NCBI RefSeq assembly: GCF_000167195.1
Contig: NZ_AADV02000001.1
Coordinates: 1 to 64,000 of the forward strand
Direction: 5' to 3'
DNA length: 64,000 nt
Source of the DNA: Crocosphaera watsonii WH 8501
GTDB taxonomy: Bacteria; Cyanobacteriota; Cyanobacteriia; Cyanobacteriales; Microcystaceae
Positions within the stretch are counted from its first letter, which is position 1. Each line of letters begins with the position of its first letter. The notes beneath the pieces were generated by a model. That model did no database searches and was not told the DNA's origin. It was given only the letters and a program-made list of their open reading frames with translations. Made by a program: the position numbers and the translations under genes. Shown here piece by piece: positions 44,442 to 54,056 of this stretch.

Positions 44442-46139
44442 AATAGGGTTTGCTGAAAAAGTTTCTCCAAAATTTATGCCACTTTTGACCAAGAATTTTC
44501 TGACAAATCAATAAGTTTTAGCACATAAAAATTGTTTAAGGTATAATCAAAATTAATGAAAGGCGGTTTGATGAGTTCCCCTGTTCTATTATTAGTAAAT
44601 AAGGACAAAAAAAGCGACAAAAGCTGCCTCAGAAGTTTAGAAAGATTGACAACTAAAAATGTAATAGCAATAGATGTAATGGAGGTTTCAGGGAGTTTTG
44701 TTATCACGAGATTTAGGCTGAATCTTCGTTTAGCTTGTCCAAACTTTCCCTCAATAGCATTACGGAAGCATTCATCGGAGTGGGCTTGTTTCTTTTCTTC
44801 TTCACTGACATTTTTCGGAGGTCTTCCTAACTTCGGACCACTGATTCTTATCCCTCTTTCCTTACACCAATTTCTGTTTTCCCTAGTTCGATAAATTTTA
44901 TCTACATGGACGGATTCGGGATAATAGCCAAACGTTTCTTTATACTTTTCTACTTGTTCTTTTAAATGACAAGATTCATTGAAGTTTTCCCAACTTATTT
45001 TGTCTAGAAACACATAGTTATCTACACAGCTTACTGAGAGTTTAGCTCCAAACTCTATTGGTTTTCCTGCTTTTCCCCTCACTATTGGACGAATATGCCG
45101 TTGAGTTAAACTTACAATTCTTTGAGGAACACTCTGGGTCTTATTCTCCCACATTGACTGTTGTTGTTCATAAACTTTTTTGATAGTCTCTAGACAATTT
45201 TTCTGTCTTTTACTCAGATTTTCCAGGGAAGCCCCAGCTTGAATTAAGTCTTCTATATTTCCTAAATTTTTCTTAAGGTATTTTAACTGTTTCCCGATAG
45301 CTTTTCTTCTTTCTTGATAAGATACTTTTCGTTTTTTAGCTACTTTTAAGTATTCCTTTCTAGCAATTATTCTAGAAGTTCTCGGCTTTTTTCTCAATTT
45401 TACTCTTAATGGTTTATAAAGATTATCTATTATTCTTTCTGTCTCAATTCTGGCTTGATTTAATATGCCTAAATCCGTTGGGTATTTGATGTCTGCTGGC
45501 GCACAAGTCGCATCTAAAATTAGTTTACCTTTATTTTTTATTTTTTCTCTTTTTTCTTGGAGACAATCCTTTTTTTTTACTTCTTTATCACTCTTGTCTA
45601 TTTCTCTTTTTACTATTTTTTTATTGATTTTGTTTATCAATTCTCTATCAATTCTTTTCCTAAAATGAACTAGCATTGAAGATTCCAGTGGTGGCTCTTG
45701 TTGATAACAATTTAAACCTATAAAGTATTGTAGATAAGGATTTTCTCTAATCTGTTCTATAGTTTCTCTATCACTTGTTCTTAATTTTTCCTTAATAATT
45801 AATGTCCCTAATGCCATTCTAAATAGTTTGGCTGGCGCACCTTTTTCTGCTGAAAAAAGTTTAGCATATTCTTCCTCAAAATCATCCCAAGGTATCAACT
45901 CTGCCATGATTACCCAACGATTATTGGGGGACAATTTGCCCTCGAAAGGTAATTCAAATTTTTCTGGGGGCGGTAAAGGTTGCTCCTCTTTTCGATACAT
46001 TTGTTCTTGACCAGCAACTGGGAGGTGTTTCTACCAATCATAGCGGTTTGTAGCCGACAAAGCTGATCTTTTTTGCGATCGCGAATATGGGTGTAACCTT
46101 TTAAAGAATAGGGTTTTGCTTTTATTCAGCAAACCCTAA
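44442..46139 (-). mobile_element. IS5-like insertion sequence, copy 3 (1698 bp)
   Basis: The same element as copies 1 and 2, flanked by TTA (44439-44441 and 46140-46142). It interrupts the 5' side of the group II intron reverse transcriptase. In-silico removal does not restore the RT frame, so the RT was probably already truncated or further loss followed. Confidence 0.92.
44474..46000 (-). CDS. IS5/IS1182-type DDE transposase (copy 3)
   Basis: An intact 508-residue transposase. Copy-specific residues include KRIDRELINK, SLTQRHIRP and LVITKLPE; otherwise it matches copies 1 and 2. Catalytic candidates are unchanged. Confidence 0.9.
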   Translation of the reverse strand: MYRKEEQPLPPPEKFELPFEGKLSPNNRWVIMAELIPWDDFEEEYAKLFSAEKGAPAKLFRMALGTLIIKEKLRTSDRETIEQIRENPYLQYFIGLNCYQQEPPLESSMLVHFRKRIDRELINKINKKIVKREIDKSDKEVKKKDCLQEKREKIKNKGKLILDATCAPADIKYPTDLGILNQARIETERIIDNLYKPLRVKLRKKPRTSRIIARKEYLKVAKKRKVSYQERRKAIGKQLKYLKKNLGNIEDLIQAGASLENLSKRQKNCLETIKKVYEQQQSMWENKTQSVPQRIVSLTQRHIRPIVRGKAGKPIEFGAKLSVSCVDNYVFLDKISWENFNESCHLKEQVEKYKETFGYYPESVHVDKIYRTRENRNWCKERGIRISGPKLGRPPKNVSEEEKKQAHSDECFRNAIEGKFGQAKRRFSLNLVITKLPETSITSIAITFLVVNLSKLLRQLLSLFLSLFTNNRTGELIKPPFINFDYTLNNFYVLKLIDLSENSWSKVA

Positions 46140-46172
46140 TTAAATTATAGCATATTTTATTCTAACAATCTA

Positions 46173-47550
46173 GTGCAGCTTAGCAAAAATAATCCACCAG
46201 TTACTTATGATCTTTAAAGCCCTTAAATTTCCAAACGAACGGCTTAGCAAAATGTTGATTAAAGTAATCAATAAAATTGAGAATTTTTTGGGATAGTTCT
46301 TCAGTTGAACGGACAGTAATTCTTTTGAGTAAACGCCTGACTAAGATCGAAAACCAACACTCAATTTGATTAAGCCACGATGTATGTTTGGGAATATAAA
46401 CAAAGCGAATTCGATGAGATTCATCTGATAAAAAATCTGCTCTGCTGTCCATAGATTGCAAAATCCCCTCCTTTCCTTTTCTCCCCAAATCAATAGTAAT
46501 TCCACAGCTTTCTGCTACTAATTTGACTAAGCTTTCCGATTTATGAGTGTTGAGTTTATCTACAATAAAAATCCATTCTGCTTTTTCATCAATCTTAATC
46601 GTTCTCTGGATATGTTCAGAAAAATCTTGTTCTGTTCTTGTCGGTCCAATAGAGGGACTAACAACTTTTCCTCTTGCCACATCCCAGTTCGCAATCAAGC
46701 TTAAAGTTCCGTGTCTTTCATATTCAAATTCGATTTTTTCTACTTGTTTAGGCTTGATTCTTTTGTTCGGAAATAATCTCTCAAGAGCTTGAATCCCTGT
46801 CATTTCATCTGTAGTAATTAAATGAATTCCTTGTTCTAACAAAGTTTTAGCTTCTTGATGAAGTTCACAGATATATTTGACTTGCTTTTTAAATTTTAAG
46901 GGATCATCAATTTTGGCATTTAACCAGTAACGAACGAGATGTGGTTGTAATGTCGCTTCTTTTTAAAAAACGCCCCACACTACGGGGGGAAATCTTTTCG
47001 ACAATTCCTCTTTTTATGGCTTCATCCGCCAACTCTGAAGGTGTCCAATGGCTCACTGGTCTGTCTGATTTTTCACATTCTTCACAAGCGATCTCTACAA
47101 TCTGGACTACTTGTTCGACCGTAAAGGATTTTGTTGTTCCAGGTCTTGGGCGATCGCTTAAAATTCCTTTGATCAAGACCATTAATGCTTTCTCCGTTAC
47201 CTGTTGTTCTTCGGCGGCACTCAGTTTTTCTCTCTCCTCAAACCATCGCGATCGCCACTGACGCACTTGTACTCGGTCTAATTCTAATCTTCGACTAATC
47301 GAACTATTGCTCTCTCCTGATGCTGCGGCTAAGATTAGCTTGGCTCGTCTAACAAGGCGATAGGGGTTTGTTGTCCCTCTCACTATTTGTTGGAGTACTG
47401 TTTTCTGTAGGTTGGAGAGGTTAATTGGCAATGCTTTTATCATGGACATCAACTTCGAGATTCTTCCGTTAGTTTCATTGAAACACATTGTCGTGGCTAG
47501 TCACGAAAGTTTCTGTAAAAATCTGGTGGATTACTTTCGCCAAGCTGCAC
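46173..47550 (-). mobile_element. IS630-like insertion sequence, copy B (1378 bp)
   Basis: The reverse-oriented copy of the element at 27333-28710. TA flanks at 46171-46172 and 47551-47552; inverted repeats GTGCAGCTT(A/G)GC as before. Only 31 bp (46140-46170) separates it from IS5-like copy 3. Confidence 0.93.
46201..47488 (-). CDS. IS630-family transposase in two frames (copy B)
   Basis: OrfA (46907-47488) and the orfB core (46201-46842) have the same T6A5 frame junction as copies A and C. OrfA is identical in protein to that of copies A and C; orfB reads HLITTDEMTG, where the others have HLISTDEMTG. The stop is TAA after KGFKDHK. Confidence 0.87.
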
Positions 47551-47552
47551 TA

Positions 47553-47929
47553 GTACTATTAGAGATTTTATTAATAATTTTTTGGGAAAAATGAGTGATT
47601 GATTTATCTTTTCATCTTTGTCTAATTCGGGTTGATTTTAACTTAAAATCTGACAACAGACTGTTGGTTGGGGAAATCTGCGATCGCTCTGTTCAAACCC
47701 ACTTCCTGTAAGGCTTCTGTGTTTGGCGATCGCAGATTTTGTGAGAAATTCGGGTGTAGTTTTTGCTGGTTAGAGACATAAGTGCTAGACTGGTTCATAA
47801 GGGTTAATATCATGATTTAATCGCAATCATCATGAGTTTACCTTAAATCGGCCTTGGGCATAATAATTATTATATTTTTATTATTATTGTCCCCTATTGG
47901 AATTTTTCAGCAAAACCCACTACTGAGCT
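47553..47929. other. Intergenic region with a HIP1-containing inverted repeat
   Basis: About 380 bp without a supported gene. It contains AAATCTGCGATCGC at 47674-47687 and its exact complement at 47726-47739, so two HIP1 octamers form the arms of a 14-bp inverted repeat with a 38-bp spacer. ORFs overlapping this region (for example the plus frame from 47854) are in the wrong frame for the SemiSWEET gene. Confidence 0.5.
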
Positions 47930-48184
47930 ATGGATTCGATTACTTGGATTGGTTTATTAGCAGGAACTCTAACCACTATTTCTTTCTTTCCACAAATGTT
48001 AAAAACGTGGAAAACTCGCTCGACAAAAGACATTTCTTTGGTGATGTTTTTGCTATTTTGCGGAGGTGTATTGTTATGGATTGTTTATGGATTATTTCTT
48101 GGGGATATTCCTGTGATTATGACCAATGTAGCGACTTTTATTCTAGCTTTTCCTATCTTAGTTTTGAAACTAAAATATAAGTAA
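47930..48184 (+). CDS. SemiSWEET-type sugar transporter
   Basis: An 84-residue three-TM protein with the PQ-loop motif (TTISFFPQMLKTWKTRSTKD, Pro/Gln at about 21-22), as in MtN3/saliva SemiSWEETs, which dimerise to move sugars. TM segments are at about 5-22, 37-56 and 62-79. It starts at an ATG that follows CTACTGAGCT. It is the only gene on this strand between copy B and the P450. Confidence 0.88.
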   Translation: MDSITWIGLLAGTLTTISFFPQMLKTWKTRSTKDISLVMFLLFCGGVLLWIVYGLFLGDIPVIMTNVATFILAFPILVLKLKYK

Positions 48185-48192
48185 CCAAAAAA

Positions 48193-48246
48193 GTCCCGCA
48201 TTTTATTTTCAAAATTGTAGATTATTTAAATAACCATCTGCGGGAC
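48193..48246. terminator. GTCCCGCA...TGCGGGAC stem between convergent genes
   Basis: Perfect 8-bp arms GTCCCGCA and TGCGGGAC enclose a 38-nt AT-rich loop, 8 bp after the SemiSWEET stop and 23 bp from the stop of the convergent gene. A shared terminator is plausible. Confidence 0.55.
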
Positions 48247-48269
48247 AGACTCACTAAGTCTACGAAACT

Positions 48270-48608
48270 TTAATCTTCATCCATGGGAGGATAAGCTTCT
48301 TCTATTTCCCATAATCTATCTTTATGATCTATGAACCAACTACGAGTTTCTGGGGTTAATTGAACCCAGATAATTTCCATTGGTACATGAGGAGAAGAAT
48401 ATTGATACTTCTCCCCTAATTTTCTCAAATTATCAATAATATGAGGAGATAATCCAAACACAGACCAATCGACGTGCAAACGTCGGCCAAAAACACCTCC
48501 TGTTGGGTCAAAAACCAGTTGAGATGCTCTGACTAAATCGGCAAAATGTCTAGGTTCTAGTCCTGTTATCTTCTGGATTTCCATTCCTTGGCTACGACTT
48601 GGCTGCAT
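48270..48608 (-). CDS. Conserved-looking hypothetical protein
   Basis: A 112-residue soluble protein starting MQPSRSQGMEIQKITGLEPR (ATG 48608, preceded by AGGGAAAG); the open frame extends to 48662. It contains RLHVDWSVFGLSPHIIDNLR and VPMEIIWVQLTPETRSWFID and an acidic C-terminus (EEAYPPMDED). The coherent composition and Trp/His/Pro content argue for a real gene, but I do not recognise the family. Confidence 0.6.
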   Translation of the reverse strand: MQPSRSQGMEIQKITGLEPRHFADLVRASQLVFDPTGGVFGRRLHVDWSVFGLSPHIIDNLRKLGEKYQYSSPHVPMEIIWVQLTPETRSWFIDHKDRLWEIEEAYPPMDED

Positions 48609-48823
48609 AGCGACTTTCCCTAAGCAAATAATTCTGTATCCATTGTAACTGATTAAGGTCAAGTTTTATCTATTTTTTATCCCTCAATCATAACTTATTT
48701 GCGAAACATTGACTTTTGATAATAAATATTGGTTTATGTTACTATAGTTAATAATCATTGACCTAACTTAACCTTCAGTAATTCAAGAATTAATTATTAT
48801 AGTTTTAAGTATTTAGACTGATT

Positions 48824-50155
48824 ATGAATTTACCACCGACCCTTTCTCAACCACGACTACTAAGACTGTTTAAACTTATTTTTTATCCCTTAGATTATCT
48901 AGAAGATAATTATCAAAGATACGGGGATATTTTTGTTGCTGGTAAATCTGAAACCCCTTTTGTTTATATTAGCAATCCCCAAGGAATTCAAACAATATTA
49001 ACTAGGGACAAAACTGATTTTAAAACCGGAGGAGGTAGTGGCTTTTTAAGCACCTTATTAGGTGATAATTCTTTGCTATTTTTACAGGGGGAAAGACATC
49101 GAAGAGAACGAAAATTATTGATGCCTCCTTTTCATGGGGAAAGACTAAAAAGCTATGCAAATTTAATTTACTCTATTAGCGATAAGGTTACGGATAAACT
49201 ACAAATAAACAGATCTTTTAATGTTCGTGACATAATGCAAGAAATTACTTTAAAAGTAATCTTAAAAGCTGTTTTTGGTATCACAGAAGGAGAACGTTAT
49301 CAACGCTTACAAGAATTATTAAAGTCTTGGTTATCTTTTTTTGATAGTCCTGCTAATGCCATACTTATTTTCTTTCCTTGGCTGAGAAAAAACTGGGGTA
49401 ATTGGACTCCTTGGGGACGTTTTTTGCAAATAAAAGCGGAGATTCAAGAGTTGATTTACACCGAAATTAGAGAACGCCGTGAACAAAAAAAATACGAAGG
49501 AACAGATATTTTAACCCTGTTAATGTTGGCTAAGGATGAAGAAGGAAAACCCCTGAGTGATCAAGAATTACACGATGAATTGATTACTCTTTTAATTGCA
49601 GGCCATGAAACAACTGCTTCTGCTTTAACCTGGGCTTTATATTGGATTCATTTTTGTCCAGATGTTGAAGATAAATTGCGATTTCATTTCTCAAATTTGA
49701 ATAATAATACTGACTTATTGGATATTGTGAAGTTACCTTATTTAGATGCAGTTTGTAAGGAGACTTTACGTATTTATCCAGTGCTGTTAACCACATTTAT
49801 TCGTGTTTTACAAACTCCCCTAGAATTAATGGGCTATCAGTTTAAACCTGGGACAGTATTTGCTCCTGCAATTTATTTAGTTCATCATCGAGAAGACATT
49901 TATCCTAATTCTCAACAATTTCGTCCAGAAAGGTTTTTAGAAAGAAACTTCTCTCCCTATGAGTATTTTCCCTTTGGTGGGGGAAGTCGTCGCTGTATCG
50001 GTATGGAATTAGCCAAAATGGAGATGAAAATAGTTTTATATACTATCTTATCAAAACATAAATTAAAGCTTCCTTCTTCTCGTCCCCTTAAAGCTGTGAG
50101 ACGTGGCTTAACTGTAGCACCTCCCAGTAATTTTAAGATGATTCTTAGTAATTAG
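48824..50155 (+). CDS. Cytochrome P450 (CYP110-like)
   Basis: This 443-residue haem monooxygenase has the I-helix motif LLIAGHETTASALTWALYWI, the K-helix ETLRIYP (ExxR), the PERF-like FRPERFLERNF and the haem loop FPFGGGSRRCIGMELA with the ligand Cys. There is no N-terminal membrane anchor, as usual in bacteria. The overall layout matches the CYP110 family of cyanobacteria, several of which hydroxylate fatty acids or alkanes; the substrate here is unknown. It is alone, with a strong terminator after it. Confidence 0.93.
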   Translation: MNLPPTLSQPRLLRLFKLIFYPLDYLEDNYQRYGDIFVAGKSETPFVYISNPQGIQTILTRDKTDFKTGGGSGFLSTLLGDNSLLFLQGERHRRERKLLMPPFHGERLKSYANLIYSISDKVTDKLQINRSFNVRDIMQEITLKVILKAVFGITEGERYQRLQELLKSWLSFFDSPANAILIFFPWLRKNWGNWTPWGRFLQIKAEIQELIYTEIRERREQKKYEGTDILTLLMLAKDEEGKPLSDQELHDELITLLIAGHETTASALTWALYWIHFCPDVEDKLRFHFSNLNNNTDLLDIVKLPYLDAVCKETLRIYPVLLTTFIRVLQTPLELMGYQFKPGTVFAPAIYLVHHREDIYPNSQQFRPERFLERNFSPYEYFPFGGGSRRCIGMELAKMEMKIVLYTILSKHKLKLPSSRPLKAVRRGLTVAPPSNFKMILSN

Positions 50156-50193
50156 GACATTCCAGAGATTCGGAGTTCCAATGTACAAAAAAA

Positions 50194-50226
50194 TTTGGAA
50201 CAAGGATTTATACCTTGTTCCAAAAA
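50194..50226. terminator. Bidirectional terminator between the P450 and psaJ
   Basis: Arms TTGGAACAAGG and CCTTGTTCCAA form an 11-bp perfect stem, preceded by AAAAAAA and followed by AAATTTTATT. It fits termination of the P450 transcript and of the convergent psaFJ transcript. Confidence 0.8.
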
Positions 50227-50301
50227 TTTTATTGTGAAACTTTCAAACTCATTAATGTTTAAAAAATTATCAGCTAAAGGGGTGAATTGTAGCTTAATTT
50301 T

Positions 50302-50430
50302 TTAACCTAAAGGGTGAAACAAAAGATCCGGAAAGAAACGATTGAACTCGATTAAAATCCCTGCGGTAAAGGTTAACAATGCCATAATTAGAACAGGGGC
50401 GGTGGACAAAAACTTTGTAAAATCTGCCAT
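50302..50430 (-). CDS. psaJ: Photosystem I subunit IX (PsaJ)
   Basis: This 42-residue single-TM protein reads [20 protein letters not shown], then [20 protein letters not shown] and LG. These are the hallmark PsaJ features: a TAPV start of the helix and the conserved [10 protein letters not shown]. It stabilises PsaF and binds chlorophyll at the edge of photosystem I. It lies 56 bp downstream of psaF on the same strand, the standard psaF-psaJ operon. It is too short for ordinary ORF cut-offs. Confidence 0.96.
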   Translation of the reverse strand: MADFTKFLSTAPVLIMALLTFTAGILIEFNRFFPDLLFHPLG

Positions 50431-50486
50431 GAATTTAGTTCTCCAAACAATTGATGATCAATGAAAAAAGTACAAATGGTGTTTAA

Positions 50487-50981
50487 TTAACGAGGGGATA
50501 CGTTGATTTCGCTGTCCTTAGCGGTTAATTTGCCAGTGACTAATTCTCGGAAAGCAGCTACAGGCCAAATAAAACCAGTTAACATTTTGCTGATAGCTAG
50601 GGGAACATCGATGATGATCTCTTTCATCTCAGAGTTTTTCTCATCGCGGACAGCGATTAAATAAGCGCGTCCAACCCAGCCGATCCAACCAGCGATATAA
50701 AGGAACATCAACCCAGGAATGGTAAAGTCTCCAGCGTGAGCGAAGTTACCATCTACTACTAGGTGAGGATAGCCTTCAGGACCACATAACGCCTCTGCAT
50801 AACGTTCAGCACGTTTTTGACCAGATAGAGGATCATTGGTGGTATTAAGGAAGTTTTTAGATTTTTGTTGGTAAGCGGGGTTTTCGCTGCAAGGGGTCAA
50901 ATTATCATAAGCGGCTGTTGCAGTGGGGGCAAAGCTGAACCACAGGGCAGCAACGAGAATTAAGGCGAACAATCGTTTCAT
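50487..50981 (-). CDS. psaF: Photosystem I subunit III (PsaF)
   Basis: This 164-residue protein has a cleavable signal peptide ([20 protein letters not shown], about residue 23). The mature part starts [20 protein letters not shown], with the lumenal helices and then [20 protein letters not shown] and the stromal [18 protein letters not shown]. It docks plastocyanin or cytochrome c6 in some lineages and stabilises PSI. It is first gene of the psaFJ operon. Confidence 0.97.
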   Translation of the reverse strand: MKRLFALILVAALWFSFAPTATAAYDNLTPCSENPAYQQKSKNFLNTTNDPLSGQKRAERYAEALCGPEGYPHLVVDGNFAHAGDFTIPGLMFLYIAGWIGWVGRAYLIAVRDEKNSEMKEIIIDVPLAISKMLTGFIWPVAAFRELVTGKLTAKDSEINVSPR

Positions 50982-51119
50982 AAGTTTTGTTTCCTTTTGT
51001 TACAAAATACTAAGTTTGTTGTACGCAGGATAGGAAAAATCAATGGTACATTGCAAATATCTTACCCAACTTTAAAGTCTTCGTAAAGATACAGTGCAAA
51101 AATTGACACTCCCCCCCCT

Positions 51120-52163
51120 TTATTCTTCTAATTTTTTCTGTAACCGTTTCAACGTTTGATACATCTCGGGTAGCTTTTTATAGATTGCAGATGCTTTTAA
51201 ATATAACTTATTGGGAACTGCTGGACTACTAGAAACAATTTCCCCAGGGGCTACATCACTGGGAATACCTGTTTGTGCTGTTGCGATCGCACCGTCTCCT
51301 ATTTTGGCTTGGTTCGCGATACCCACTTGTCCGGCTAAAATTACCCTTTTACCCAAGGTAACACCACCAGCTAAGCCAACTTGAGAAGCCATAACGCAAT
51401 TTTCCCCAATTTGACAGTTATGGGCAATATGCACTAAGTTATCCATCTTTGTATTACGACCAATACGAGTTGTTCCCACAGCCGGGCGATCGATGGCACT
51501 ATTACAGCCGATTTCTACCCCATCCTCCAGAATTACATAACCAGACTGCTCCATCTTAAACCAACCTTCACGGGTGGGAACAAAGCCAAATCCTTCGGCC
51601 CCAATAACGGCTCCACTGTGAATAACGCAATCTTTTCCAATTTGCGCCCGTTCGTGGATGGTACAATTAGCATGGATTAAGGTGCGATCGCCTATAGTCA
51701 CTTCGGGATAAATAACAACATTACCCTGAATACAAGCATTATCACCAATTTTTACCCCCTGTTGAATAATGACATGGGGACCAATATAAACATCTTTGCC
51801 CAAGGTGACACTGGGATCGATAACTGCGGTTTCATGAATACCAGGGGTTGGCCGAAAGGGTTGATAAAACAATTTAATGGCGTGAGCAAAGGTTAAACGG
51901 GGTTCTGGGGTCGCTAACCAAGCAATACCTTTTCCTGTCGCTTCTTGCTGTAACCCCTGGTCACGGGGCAAAATCAAGGCACTGGCAGCGGTTTTAGACA
52001 CCATAGCAGCGAACTTGGGACCTTCAATATAACTTAGCTGTTTTTCCTGGGCTTCACTAACAGCAGCAACGCCTATAATATCGGGATTATTATCTTTATA
52101 AGTGCTTAAACTATGTTCAGTGACTAAAAAACCTAGTTTTTCAACGATTTCTTGAAATTTCAT
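51120..52163 (-). CDS. lpxD: UDP-3-O-acylglucosamine N-acyltransferase LpxD
   Basis: This 347-residue lipid A enzyme has an N-terminal uridine-binding domain (1-100, with [20 protein letters not shown]) and a left-handed parallel beta-helix of hexapeptide repeats (about 108-290, such as [20 protein letters not shown]). The catalytic His is in [22 protein letters not shown]-terminal helix ([20 protein letters not shown]) closes it. The frame is complete. Confidence 0.95.
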   Translation of the reverse strand: MKFQEIVEKLGFLVTEHSLSTYKDNNPDIIGVAAVSEAQEKQLSYIEGPKFAAMVSKTAASALILPRDQGLQQEATGKGIAWLATPEPRLTFAHAIKLFYQPFRPTPGIHETAVIDPSVTLGKDVYIGPHVIIQQGVKIGDNACIQGNVVIYPEVTIGDRTLIHANCTIHERAQIGKDCVIHSGAVIGAEGFGFVPTREGWFKMEQSGYVILEDGVEIGCNSAIDRPAVGTTRIGRNTKMDNLVHIAHNCQIGENCVMASQVGLAGGVTLGKRVILAGQVGIANQAKIGDGAIATAQTGIPSDVAPGEIVSSSPAVPNKLYLKASAIYKKLPEMYQTLKRLQKKLEE

Positions 52164-52290
52164 CTTTATAGTAACTATTTATAATGCTATTTCTCTGTAG
52201 ACGTAGCTTGGTGTTCTACTGTTGCGAGATCCCGATTATCGCTAGAATGAGGATTCTACTTTATGTTTCCTGCTTAGTTATCTGAAAACT

Positions 52291-53574
52291 ATGAAACAAA
52301 ACCTATTTGATAAAAGTGCTAATGCGCTGGTTAAATTTAGTCGTCGTTGGGGTCGTCAAGGTTGGCTAATTTTTTTAGTTTGCTTTGGCATCTATTTAAC
52401 CTTAATTCCCTTTACACATCCTTTTTCTGCCCAGTCTCGTGAGCAACCAGCAGAAATAAGAGGGGTGTGGTTGACTAATGTTGATAGTCAAGTCTTGCTT
52501 GATTCAAAAACTCTAACCGAAAGCATCAATACTCTTTCTCAACTTAACTTTAATACCTTGTATCCTACGGTTTGGAACTGGGGTTATACTTTATACCCTT
52601 CCCAAGTTGCTCAATCTGTTGTCGGTAAAAATTTAGACCCCACACCTGGCCTGCAAGGTCGAGATACACTCAAAGAAATTGTTGAACAAGGTCATGAAAA
52701 AGGAATGTCTGTTATTCCTTGGTTTGAATTTGGATTTATGGCACCGAAAGACTCGGAGTTGGCTAAACGTCATCCAGACTGGTTAACTAAACGACAAGAT
52801 AATAGCACCATGTGGTTAGAAGGGAATACCCATGAAAGAGTTTGGTTAAGTCCTTTTAACCCTGAAGTTCAAGAATTTTTAACCGATTTATTAATTGAAA
52901 TTGTTACTAATTACGATATTGATGGCATCCAAGTAGATGATCATTTCGGTATTCCCTTTGATTTTGGTTACGATGATGTTACAGTGCAAATCTATCAACA
53001 AGAACATAATGGAAAACGTCCCCCCGCAACCCCTAGTTATCTAAAAATGGGACGTAATAATTGTTTAGCTAAAGACGCAGCTTGGACAGAATGGACTAAC
53101 TGGAGAGCAAAAAAAATTACCGAATATATGGGAGAAGTTTTTGCCGCAGTCAAAGCAGTTAAACCTGATATCATGGTTTCTGTTTCTCCTAACCCTCAAA
53201 CTTTCTCAAAAAATTGTTTTCTTTTAGACTGGTACGCTTGGGAAAGAAAAGGACTTGTTGAAGAATTAGTCTTACAAGTTTATCGCCCAAATATGGTAGA
53301 TTTTCAACGGGAAATTAATCGACCCGAAGTCCGACAAGCTAAAGCACGTATCCCCTTCGCTGTTGGGGTTTTGTCCGGTTTAAAAGGTCGTCCCGTTCCC
53401 ATGCAGCGCATCAACAACCAAGTAAAAGCAACTCGTAATCAAAAGTTTGCAGGTGTCTCTTTCTTCTTCTATGAAAGCCTCTGGAACTTTGGACCAAAAT
53501 CACCCAAAGAACGTCAATTGATGTTTAAACAAATATTTCCCACTACTGTTAGTCGTCCCCTGATCAAAGGTTAG
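52291..53574 (+). CDS. GHL10-family (DUF187) glycoside-hydrolase-like protein
   Basis: This is a 427-residue secreted or membrane-anchored protein. A TM/signal segment (about 24-43, GWLIFLVCFGIYLTLIPFTH) is followed by a TIM-barrel GHL10 domain: EIRGVWLTNVDSQVLL (about 53), LNFNTLYPTVWNWGYTLYPS, MSVIPWFEFGFMAPKDSELA, DIDGIQVDDHFGIPFDF and ELVLQVYRPNM. Acidic residues in FEFGF and QVDDH are catalytic candidates. Family members are thought to act on cell-wall or polysaccharide glycans; the substrate is unknown. The frame is complete. Confidence 0.9.
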   Translation: MKQNLFDKSANALVKFSRRWGRQGWLIFLVCFGIYLTLIPFTHPFSAQSREQPAEIRGVWLTNVDSQVLLDSKTLTESINTLSQLNFNTLYPTVWNWGYTLYPSQVAQSVVGKNLDPTPGLQGRDTLKEIVEQGHEKGMSVIPWFEFGFMAPKDSELAKRHPDWLTKRQDNSTMWLEGNTHERVWLSPFNPEVQEFLTDLLIEIVTNYDIDGIQVDDHFGIPFDFGYDDVTVQIYQQEHNGKRPPATPSYLKMGRNNCLAKDAAWTEWTNWRAKKITEYMGEVFAAVKAVKPDIMVSVSPNPQTFSKNCFLLDWYAWERKGLVEELVLQVYRPNMVDFQREINRPEVRQAKARIPFAVGVLSGLKGRPVPMQRINNQVKATRNQKFAGVSFFFYESLWNFGPKSPKERQLMFKQIFPTTVSRPLIKG

Positions 53575-53582
53575 TTTTATTC

Positions 53583-53611
53583 GTAGGGGTTTAGCAATGC
53601 TAAACCCCTAC
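53583..53611. repeat. Perfect palindrome after the GHL10 gene
   Basis: A 29-bp perfect hairpin with arms GTAGGGGTTTAGCA and TGCTAAACCCCTAC, 8 bp after the stop. It belongs to the same GTAGGG-type class as the 3448 and 16-18 kb repeats and could act as a terminator, though no T-run follows. Confidence 0.75.
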
Positions 53612-54056
53612 CAGTCAACAAATATAACTTAAACTTATATAAAAGTATGTATTATACTTGTATATAATATAATCTAAATAACCCAAAAAATAGTAACATT
53701 GAATACAAAATCTCAAAAAAATGTTCACAGTGATAATAAATCAGCAAAAATGAATAACGGAAGAATGGGGGTTGACAAAGCATACTACTTTTTTATATTA
53801 TTTCAAAGAAAGTAACGGTAGGCTAAGTGTATATATCTCCTATTTTTTGTCGTCTGGGTTTGAGATAAAAAGATTTATAGAAAACTTGTCAACATCAGGA
53901 GTCTTCAACACTGAATCATTGGTAAAAAAAAATCCAAATCCAAACTCCGAACTCCGAACTCCGAACTCCGAACTCAGTCTGGTTATTTTTCGTTACACAT
54001 AAACAGGCCAATAACAGCTAAAATCAGAACTAGGTTAGGATTAAGGAGAAACATTT
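53612..54056. repeat. Intergenic region with AACTCCG heptamer repeats
   Basis: About 445 bp with no supported gene. A heptanucleotide array (AACTCCG, about five units) lies at 53942-53975. A 76-codon plus-strand frame across the array is repeat-driven and not credible. The last bases (AAGGAGAAACATTT) contain the ribosome-binding site of the prohibitin-like gene. Confidence 0.6.

Noticed and set aside
47854-48180. 108-codon plus-strand ORF overlapping SemiSWEET
   Set aside because: It is in a different frame from the clear PQ-loop protein and shows no family features.
53772-54002. 76-codon ORF over the AACTCCG repeats
   Set aside because: Its C-terminal half is translated heptamer repeat (PNSELRTPNSEL) and there is no recognisable domain.
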